The notes under the pieces were generated by a model, which was not told the DNA's origin, did not search any database, and saw nothing but the letters and a program-made list of their open reading frames with translations. From JACMLD01 sp039919885 (GTDB taxonomy: Bacteria > Bacteroidota > Bacteroidia > Chitinophagales > Chitinophagaceae): a stretch of DNA of 64,000 bases. Shown in pieces: positions 26,761 to 33,874 of the stretch. Location: the NCBI GenBank assembly GCA_039919885.1, contig JBDSEV010000002.1, forward strand, positions 1 through 64,000. Reading direction: 5' to 3'. How positions within the stretch are numbered: position 1 is the first letter of the stretch; each line of letters opens with the position of its first letter. The position numbers were made by a program, and so were the translations under genes.

Positions 26761-26821
26761 TTTACGAAAAACGGAAAAATAAATGAGCACATCCATTTTC
26801 GAGTTTTCCGTTTTTCGTAAA
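26761..26821. repeat. Long inverted repeat between hmuR and the DUF6607-like gene
   Basis: Perfect 18-base arms (26761-26778 and 26804-26821) flank a 25-base centre in which AAATG and CATTT also pair. It lies within the shared divergent control region. Confidence 0.85.
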
Positions 26822-26887
26822 CTGATTTCCTGATACAGCTGCGTATTGTAATAGAAGTGTAACAGTTTTGCAGAATAAATCATACAT

Positions 26888-27814
26888 ATGAAACAAGTAT
26901 TTTCTCTGATGCTTTTTAGCTTTACAGCCGCGATTTCGTTTGCACAGCCAAAAAATGAACAACAGGCAATAAAGAATTTGTGCGGTTGTTTTGAAGTAGG
27001 ATTTAAATATGCGGAAACGTTTGCAACAGATACGGGCTATATTTTTCATCCGCGTTACGAGGCGGCTGGTTTAGAATGGGTGGTAGCAGAAGAAAGCAGC
27101 CCTGCTAAATTTGTGCTGCAGCATCTGCTGGTAATCGACGACAGCATGGTTATCAAACACTGGCGCGAAGATTGGGAATTTGAGAAAAGCGATTGGCTGG
27201 TTTTTAACCATGACGCCACTTGGAAACAGGTTATTGGCAATAAGGAAAAAACAAAAGGGCAGTGGACGCAAACAGTGTGGGAGGTAGATGACGCCCCCCG
27301 CTACCAGGGAAGCAGTAATTGGGTAGCAAGCAACGGGAAGTATTATTGGGAGAATACAGCTGATGCGCCCCTCCCCCGAAGAGAATATACCAAGCGTAAG
27401 GACTACAATGTAATGCAGCGGACCAATCGTATTGCGGTTACCGACACCGGCTGGGTACATGAGCAGGACAATAAGAAAATTATTCGTGCGGATGGTTCCG
27501 CTGATACTTATGTTGCAGAGGAGAAAGGATATAATATCTATAAGAAAACTGCAGATAATAAATGCAAGCAGGCTGCAGTGTATTGGGAAAAACACAAACA
27601 ATTCTGGATTGACGTTAGACAAGCCTGGCAGGAAACGTTGAAAGATAAAAGTTACGTACACCTGCTGCCAAAAGCAGATGGACTGTTGCTCTACCAGCAG
27701 TTTGATACACTGGAAAAACAATCAGTCACCGGCCCGCAGTTAAAAGAAAAAGTAAAACTCATGTTGGCAAAATACATTGAAAAGTCAGACGCAAAACAGA
27801 TGGCATCTAAATAA
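26888..27814 (+). CDS. Exported DUF6607-like protein
   Basis: The 308-residue protein starts with a signal peptide ending ISFAQ. The mature part is rich in tryptophan and charged residues (VIKHWREDWEFEKSDWLVFN, KGQWTQTVWEVDDAPRYQG). The pattern matches the Bacteroidota family DUF6607, whose function is unknown and which I recall near heme/TonB loci. It is divergent from hmuR and shares its control region; a near-match -7 box (CAGTTTTG, 26863-26870) resembles that of hmuR, so common regulation is likely. A role in heme handling is inference only. Confidence 0.75.
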   Translation: MKQVFSLMLFSFTAAISFAQPKNEQQAIKNLCGCFEVGFKYAETFATDTGYIFHPRYEAAGLEWVVAEESSPAKFVLQHLLVIDDSMVIKHWREDWEFEKSDWLVFNHDATWKQVIGNKEKTKGQWTQTVWEVDDAPRYQGSSNWVASNGKYYWENTADAPLPRREYTKRKDYNVMQRTNRIAVTDTGWVHEQDNKKIIRADGSADTYVAEEKGYNIYKKTADNKCKQAAVYWEKHKQFWIDVRQAWQETLKDKSYVHLLPKADGLLLYQQFDTLEKQSVTGPQLKEKVKLMLAKYIEKSDAKQMASK

Positions 27815-27957
27815 TTAGTGTTGAATGCGCGGGGCCGCTATTGGTGCGTGTGCCCGCACCAGGGCTGGCTAGCATCATTGCTTGGATGAGTAAGTCAATA
27901 GACAAATTTATGCGCATGCGTTTGTTGAATTGCCGGGATGATTGCACTCCTGCAACA

Positions 27958-29022
27958 TTATAATAGCGTGCAACCAAACCCGGGTTTATCGTTGGTCAGC
28001 ATATAGCCTTCCTGAACAATAAAACCGCCGCTTACTGCATCTTCTGCAAGGTCAAAACTTCCATCCAGGTCAATATACCTGGTATGCGGACATGCAAAGG
28101 CGGCATGGAGGGCCGCGGTGATGCTTACAATGCTTTCATCATTGCATCCCCAGAACAAATCAATGCCCGCTGGTTTGGCAACCTGGGCTATTTCAAAGGC
28201 GCCACTAATGCCGCCGGATTTCATCAGTTTAATATTAAATATTCCATACAGTTTTTGCTGGGCAAGCGACAATGCGGCAGCAGCATCTTTCAATGATTCA
28301 TCCGCAGCCAGTACAGAACGAACGGATTCAGGCAGTTGCAGTAAATGGTCATCCAGCGCTGGTGGTAACGGTTGCTCTACCAACTCTACTGCCACTTCTT
28401 TTGTTTTTTCCAGGAATAACTGCAGGTGTTTAAGGTCATACCCGGTGTTCGCATCCACGCGTATTGTAAAATCATTGCCAAACTTTTCCCGCAGTTTAAT
28501 AATCCGTTCTGCATCCAGTGTAGCATCAAGTCCTGTCTTTACTTTTAATACCCGGAAGCCATCTGCAAAATATGCGCTGGCTTCTGCAATCGTTTCCGCA
28601 ACGTCCTTGATGCCGATGGTCACCGAGGTCAGTAATTTTGTATGCTTCCTCCCATAAAAATCTACAATTGGAACCCCGATGAACTTTCCGAATGCATCAT
28701 GCAGGGCAATATCAATACAGGCCTGTGTGCCCGGCAGGTTGCTGAAGTGCTGCCGGCAGGTATAGATATGCTGGAGAAAATGGCGGATATCCTTCCCTAC
28801 CAGGTATTGAATAAAATCTGTTTGCAGGTGTTGAAGTGTCTGCGCAGGCGTTTCGCCTACCACTTCGGGGGCAGGGTTGGCAGCGCCGATGCCTTGCATA
28901 CCGTTTTCGAGCGTAATGACGAGGAAAATATTTTCAACATCCGTAATGGTATTGCTTGCGATGGTATAAGGTTTTTGTAAAGAAAGGTTTTTACGGTAGG
29001 CGGTTACAGCTTTTATTTTCAT
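27958..29022 (-). CDS. dgcA: Enolase-superfamily epimerase, DgcA / Ala-Glu epimerase type
   Basis: The 354-residue protein has the full catalytic set of the dipeptide epimerase branch: K160-x-K162 (VLKVKTG), metal ligands D190 (VDANTG), E216 (VELVEQP) and D241 (AADESL), and the opposing K265 (NIKLMKSGG). Members act either on L-Ala-D/L-Glu from cell-wall peptides or as N-acetyl-D-glutamate racemase (DgcA). The second is suggested because its start overlaps the stop of a DUF1611/DgcN-like gene by four bases. I chose ATG 29022; reading further upstream gives only overlap with dgcN. Confidence 0.82.
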   Translation of the reverse strand: MKIKAVTAYRKNLSLQKPYTIASNTITDVENIFLVITLENGMQGIGAANPAPEVVGETPAQTLQHLQTDFIQYLVGKDIRHFLQHIYTCRQHFSNLPGTQACIDIALHDAFGKFIGVPIVDFYGRKHTKLLTSVTIGIKDVAETIAEASAYFADGFRVLKVKTGLDATLDAERIIKLREKFGNDFTIRVDANTGYDLKHLQLFLEKTKEVAVELVEQPLPPALDDHLLQLPESVRSVLAADESLKDAAAALSLAQQKLYGIFNIKLMKSGGISGAFEIAQVAKPAGIDLFWGCNDESIVSITAALHAAFACPHTRYIDLDGSFDLAEDAVSGGFIVQEGYMLTNDKPGFGCTLL

Positions 29023-30080
29023 ACTACTGGTTGGTTTGTTGGAGCAATCAATTGGCGGATAAGCGGTATCATTTTGCCGCATCCTTCCTGCAGCGGCAGC
29101 ATAACGGGAATATGCAGTTGCGCTTCGTATTCAGCCTGGATTGCAACAGCTTCTTCATTGCTGCAGTGCTCGGTATTCAAGGCAAGCGCAATAACAGTTG
29201 AACCAAACTGGCGGATAAGCGCAATTTCGGATTCCAAAGAAGGGATGGACCCCCATGCTGCGTTATGTTCATAGTATTTTCTTTTGGGAGCATGTACCAG
29301 TACCACCGATTTGGCATTGCCAGAAACCAGCATTTCAGATCCGCATGGCCCACTGGGGTTGCGGAGAGCAGATTGTCCTTCAATCAGGATAATTGCAGGG
29401 TTAGTAGCTTTATCGCAGCTAAGTATGGCATGTTCCAGCTCACCGGAGACGAAATCGTTGAGCGTACTGTCGAATATAAACCCGTACTGGCCCCCCTGCA
29501 ACCAGCCGGTTTGCCCCGTATAAATCATTTGTGCATTGATTCCTGCTTCGCTGCATTCATTCATAATAAAACGGGTGGTAGTTCTTTTACCCAATGAGCA
29601 GTCCGTACCAATAACCGCCAGTACCGGTGTTGTCATTTTAAAAATGTCACCCGTCCAAAAATGGAGGTCTTTTCTTTTCTTGGGTAAACGTATATCAATG
29701 AGCGAAACACCGTTTTCCGTTGCCAAAAGTTGAATTTCCGGCCGCTCAGACAAGTGGTCATGCAAACCATTTACGATAGACATTTTATGCCGGATGGCGG
29801 TTTTCACCTGTTCTATTAAGTCGCCAGGAAAAATGCCTCCCACCGTGGCTACTCCTACAATACAAAAAGTGGAATTCAGCGCCGCAGCCTCCTCCACGGA
29901 AGCAAATACCGGAATGTTGCGCGGTCTGCCATCCAGCACTTCTCCCGCATCTTTGCCTGCGTGCAAATGATCCACTACAGCAGTGATTGTATATCGTTTG
30001 CTTTCCCGTATTAAGCCGTGTGCAGTTTTGGCATCGTCCGTTGCCAGTAGCCCGTTGGTGATGATGATTGCTTTTTCCAT
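29019..30080 (-). CDS. dgcN: DUF1611-family protein, DgcN-like
   Basis: The 353-residue protein has an N-terminal Rossmann-like part and a C-terminal nucleotide-binding part with a P-loop, G158-TDCSLGK165-RTT, then IYTGQTGWLQGG. This is the DUF1611 family. One group, DgcN, has been described as a D-glutamate N-acetyltransferase working with DgcA. The coupling here with a DgcA-like epimerase (ATGA overlap) supports such a pair: acetylate D-Glu, then invert the alpha carbon. The exact substrate remains inference; older annotation linked the pair to murein-peptide use. Confidence 0.8.
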   Translation of the reverse strand: MEKAIIITNGLLATDDAKTAHGLIRESKRYTITAVVDHLHAGKDAGEVLDGRPRNIPVFASVEEAAALNSTFCIVGVATVGGIFPGDLIEQVKTAIRHKMSIVNGLHDHLSERPEIQLLATENGVSLIDIRLPKKRKDLHFWTGDIFKMTTPVLAVIGTDCSLGKRTTTRFIMNECSEAGINAQMIYTGQTGWLQGGQYGFIFDSTLNDFVSGELEHAILSCDKATNPAIILIEGQSALRNPSGPCGSEMLVSGNAKSVVLVHAPKRKYYEHNAAWGSIPSLESEIALIRQFGSTVIALALNTEHCSNEEAVAIQAEYEAQLHIPVMLPLQEGCGKMIPLIRQLIAPTNQPVV

Positions 30081-30201
30081 TTTCTGTTAATTGCGGTACA
30101 GCGATAAAAATAAGATTTTATTCTGCATACTAACCCGGTAATGAAATATTGGTTTGTTATATTGCATCAACGAACAACCCAATAACTGTAAATCAACCTG
30201 C

Positions 30202-32694
30202 ATGAGAAAATTCATTTACCTGCTCGTTTTCACCAGCCCACTGCTGGCACACTGCCAGTGGCGTACAAAGATTCAAACTGTTGATACTGTACTAACCCGG
30301 TTGCATGAACAACGACTGTTCAACGGAACAGTGCTGATTGCTGAAAAAGGTACTGTCATTTATAAAAAAGCATTTGGCATTGCGGGAGCAAATGAAAAGC
30401 CGCTGACCACCGCATCCGCTTTCAACCTGGCTTCGGTGTCGAAGCAATTTTTTGCCATGATGGTGATGATGTTAAAGGAAGCCGGCAAATTGCAGTACGA
30501 TGATCCGGTACAGCGATACCTGCCGTCTTTTCCCTACCCCCAAATCACTTTGCGCCAGCTACTCAATCACACCTCCGGCCTGCCCGAATATTTTGATATT
30601 GCAGAACAGTACCGGAGTTTGCTTGACACACTTACCAATACGAGTTTGCTGGCGTTGCTGGCAGAAAAAAAACCTCCGCTTGTTTTTACGCCCGGTGAAA
30701 AATTTCAATACACCAATACCAACTATACCACGCTGGCTTCGGTAATTGAAAAAGTTGCCGGCATGTCCTGCGAATCATTTTTTCAGAAAAAAATCGCACA
30801 ACCGCTGAAACTGAAAAACACTTTTATTTACAACCTCACTATGAAATCCTACCCGGCTTCCCGCGTTTTTGGATTTCATTATGCAAAAGGCAAACCGGTA
30901 ACGGATGACCTGCAGTGGATAGATGGCATCGTTGGGGATGGGAATATTTACGCATCAGCAGAAGATTTGTACACCTGGGACCAGGCACTGTACACAGAAA
31001 AACTCGTGAAACGCGCAACATTTGAGGAAGCCATCACCCCCGGAAAATTGAATGACGGGTCAAGTATTGCTTATGGTTTTGGATGGTTCATTGCAAAACC
31101 AGGTGAGGAAGTTGACCATACCGGCGGATGGGTTGCTTTTGGAACATATATTGATAGGTTTATTGCAACCAATCAAACGTATATCCTGCTAGACAACGGA
31201 GCCAACGCGGGCAGGGCACGCCGCATCGTAAAAGATATCCTGGAAGGAAAACCCTATACATTACCGCAAACGCAACTGATAAGCAATATTCAGCTGATTG
31301 ATGGCACTGGTTCGGCACCGGTACCTGCTGCTGTAAGAATCGTGGATGATAGGATCATGGATATCGGCAACCTGCAGCCATTTAAAAATGAAACCGTAGT
31401 AAATGGAAAAGGATATACGCTGGCGCCGGGATTTATTGACAGCCATAGTCATCATGACCGCGGGTTGTTCAGCCACCCTGCCGGCATTGCTTCCACCAAC
31501 CAGGGCGTTACCACCATTGTGGTAGGCCAGGATGGGGGATCGGAACCGGTGGATACCATCAAAGACCGCCTCAAAAAGAATCCCATCAGTGTTAATATCG
31601 CCACGTATACCGGTCATGCCTCCCTGCGTGAACAAGTAATGAAAGATCAGTTATTGCGCCCGGCAGATGCTTCCGAAACAGCCGCTATGAGCGGGCTGCT
31701 GACAGCGGATATCAAAAAAGGCTCACTGGGCTTGTCTACCGGACTGGAGTATGAGGCAGCATTCTATTCCACAAAAGATGAAGTGATTGCGCTGGCAAAA
31801 ACGACTGCGGCTGCTGGTGGCCGTTACATTAGCCATATACGCAGCGAGGATATTAACCTGGAAAGTTCCATCGAAGAAATTATAAGTATTGGCAGGGAAG
31901 CGAAATTGCCGGTACAGATTTCTCATTTTAAAATTGCCATGCGCAGTAAATGGGGTAACTCTAATACGATTCTTGCACAGCTGCAGCGGGCCCGCGCAGC
32001 TGGCATTGATATTACTGCAGATTGCTATCCGTATACCATGTGGTCGTCTACGCCAAGGGTCTTGTTTCCAAAAAAAGATTTTGACAATGCTGCAAGCGCT
32101 TTATATGCCACACAGGAATTGTTTGATCCCGCCGCTTCGGTGATGACCCATTTTCCTGCTAATAAAAGCTACGAAGGAAAAACTGTTTCCGAAATTGCGA
32201 AAATGAACAATGAAACTGACCCGCAGGCACTGATGCGCATTGTTCGGGAAGAAAAAGGCAGGGGCGCTGCCATTGCAGGCGCTTCTATGCTGGAAGATGA
32301 CGTTATTAATTTCCTAAAATGGAACTATACCAATATCTGCTCAGACGGCTCTGACGGTGGACATCCGCGCGGTTACGGTGCATTTACGCGTGTGCTAGGC
32401 CGGTATGTAAGGGAAAAGAAAATAATGCCGCTGGAAACAGCCATCTACAGAATGGCCGGTCTTACCGCAGAACACCTGGGCCTCGGCGACCGGGGACTGG
32501 TAATGCCTTTCTATTACGCTGATCTTGTTTTGTTTGATCCGGCTACGGTTACTGATAATGCAACCATGACTAACCCGAAAGCGTTGTCATCGGGTATTGA
32601 AATTGTATGGGTAAACGGAAAAATTGTTTACCGGAACAAACAATCTACCAATGTATATCCGGGTGTATTCGTTCCCCGGCCAGGCTCAAATTAA
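30202..32694 (+). CDS. Exported serine hydrolase fused to N-acyl-D-amino-acid deacylase
   Basis: The 830-residue protein has a signal peptide (residues 1-19) and two enzyme domains. Residues about 25-350 form a penicillin-binding/class C beta-lactamase-type serine hydrolase with S78-VS-K81, Y170-TN and H306-TGG. Residues about 355-825 form a D-aminoacylase-type amidohydrolase with H415-x-H417 (FIDSHSHHD), later histidines in SHIRSE and ISHFK, and the closing GSDGGHPRGYGAF. The family's bridging cysteine (GNCG) is replaced here by QDGG. A D-specific peptidase plus a D-amino-acid deacylase in one exported chain would suit degradation of D-amino-acid material. It is divergent from dgcN. ATG 30202 is chosen because the signal peptide starts there. 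Confidence 0.85.
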   Translation: MRKFIYLLVFTSPLLAHCQWRTKIQTVDTVLTRLHEQRLFNGTVLIAEKGTVIYKKAFGIAGANEKPLTTASAFNLASVSKQFFAMMVMMLKEAGKLQYDDPVQRYLPSFPYPQITLRQLLNHTSGLPEYFDIAEQYRSLLDTLTNTSLLALLAEKKPPLVFTPGEKFQYTNTNYTTLASVIEKVAGMSCESFFQKKIAQPLKLKNTFIYNLTMKSYPASRVFGFHYAKGKPVTDDLQWIDGIVGDGNIYASAEDLYTWDQALYTEKLVKRATFEEAITPGKLNDGSSIAYGFGWFIAKPGEEVDHTGGWVAFGTYIDRFIATNQTYILLDNGANAGRARRIVKDILEGKPYTLPQTQLISNIQLIDGTGSAPVPAAVRIVDDRIMDIGNLQPFKNETVVNGKGYTLAPGFIDSHSHHDRGLFSHPAGIASTNQGVTTIVVGQDGGSEPVDTIKDRLKKNPISVNIATYTGHASLREQVMKDQLLRPADASETAAMSGLLTADIKKGSLGLSTGLEYEAAFYSTKDEVIALAKTTAAAGGRYISHIRSEDINLESSIEEIISIGREAKLPVQISHFKIAMRSKWGNSNTILAQLQRARAAGIDITADCYPYTMWSSTPRVLFPKKDFDNAASALYATQELFDPAASVMTHFPANKSYEGKTVSEIAKMNNETDPQALMRIVREEKGRGAAIAGASMLEDDVINFLKWNYTNICSDGSDGGHPRGYGAFTRVLGRYVREKKIMPLETAIYRMAGLTAEHLGLGDRGLVMPFYYADLVLFDPATVTDNATMTNPKALSSGIEIVWVNGKIVYRNKQSTNVYPGVFVPRPGSN

Positions 32695-32911
32695 CCTACT
32701 TAACCATTTTTTACCTTTAGAATCTATTGCTATCAAGTACTCACAAGGTAGCCTGCCCGCGAATTGACAGCCAGCATAAAAATAATGCCGATTCATACAC
32801 CCGGGATATGCGAAGGGTTATCTTTACGGGGTGAAGGAAGGTTGGCAATGGTAGCAGCGCCCGCTATTTTAAGACAGGAAATTCATCACACACACACACA
32901 ATTAATTTAAC

Positions 32912-33385
32912 ATGAGATCTGGTCCGTTATTAAGCTGGGATATATTCATGGATGCGCATCAGAAAAGAATGGGCCTGTTAAACGATGTGCAGTCGCTGAA
33001 AAAAATTTCTGGCAAAAATAAATGGACAGATACCTGGGATATGGAAGCCGCTTTATTGCAGCATGGAAAAGTGGTACTGGTAACAGATTCCCTGCTGCAT
33101 ATTGTGTTTGCAAGCAGCAATATATTGTTAATGAATGGCTATTTGCCAAAAGACGTTGTCGGTAAAACCCCCAGGCTGTTCCAGGGAAAGAATACTTCTG
33201 CTGCAACGAAACAGGTAGTGCGAAAAGCCATTATTAAGATGCAGCCCTTCACTGTTTCATTGCTGAATTACCGGAAAAATGGTTCCGTGTACAATTGCGG
33301 TATTGAAGCCTTTCCTGTTTTTAACAATAGAAAGGAGCATATCAATTATATCGCCTTTGAAAAAATTCTTGCAAATGACCATTGA
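32912..33385 (+). CDS. PAS-domain protein, LOV-like without the photoactive cysteine
   Basis: The 157-residue protein is little more than one PAS domain (residues about 45-150). The segment NGYLPKDVVGKTPRLFQGKNT aligns with the flavin-binding stretch of LOV domains, but the reactive cysteine position is occupied by another residue, so blue-light adduct chemistry is not expected. No output domain is present. The gene overlaps the next one by 11 bases, so they are probably co-transcribed. A (CA)n run lies just upstream (about 32887-32900). Confidence 0.75.
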   Translation: MRSGPLLSWDIFMDAHQKRMGLLNDVQSLKKISGKNKWTDTWDMEAALLQHGKVVLVTDSLLHIVFASSNILLMNGYLPKDVVGKTPRLFQGKNTSAATKQVVRKAIIKMQPFTVSLLNYRKNGSVYNCGIEAFPVFNNRKEHINYIAFEKILANDH

Positions 33386-33761
33386 AGAAAGAACAGCGCG
33401 ATCCGTAACACGTATTTTCAAGGCTGTATTTCCGGATAGTACCAACCATTATGATACATTGTTCGGTGGCACCGCCATGCAGCTGATGGACGAAGTAGCA
33501 TTTATTACTGCCACCCGGTTTACACGCGAACGGGTGGTAACCGTATCTTCCGATAAAATAGATTTTACAAAGCCTATTCCCGCAGGCACCATCATAGAAA
33601 TCATCGGCACCGTGGTACACATCGGCAACACCAGCCTGAAAGTGCTGGTAGAAATTTTTATAGAAGAAATGTATAAAGAAGGAAGAGACAAAGCCATTAC
33701 CGGCACTTTTACATTTGTGGCGATTGATACCAATAAGCGGCCGGTAAAAATTGCAGTATAG
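33375..33761 (+). CDS. Acyl-CoA thioesterase, hotdog fold
   Basis: The 128-residue protein carries the YciA/BACH-type hotdog signature (FPDSTNHYDTLFGGTAMQ then LMDEVAF) followed by RVVTVSSDKIDFTKPIPAGTIIE in the central helix and strands. Such enzymes release fatty acids from acyl-CoA. The start at 33375 (MTIEERTARS) overlaps the end of the PAS gene; a longer upstream frame without family similarity exists and is rejected. Confidence 0.9.
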   Translation: MTIEERTARSVTRIFKAVFPDSTNHYDTLFGGTAMQLMDEVAFITATRFTRERVVTVSSDKIDFTKPIPAGTIIEIIGTVVHIGNTSLKVLVEIFIEEMYKEGRDKAITGTFTFVAIDTNKRPVKIAV

Positions 33762-33874
33762 CGTAATCTGATGCTTTTTCCGGGTGTTCACCGGGGGGAT
33801 GGCGACCAATTAGTTTTTAAATACTACTAATATTGGACACGCAATTTTACACGTGTTCAGACGTTACCAAGTCC

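Noticed and set aside
32887..32900. (CA)n run before the PAS gene as a phase-variation tract
   Set aside because: It is short, lies outside the coding sequence, and no promoter spacing effect can be shown.
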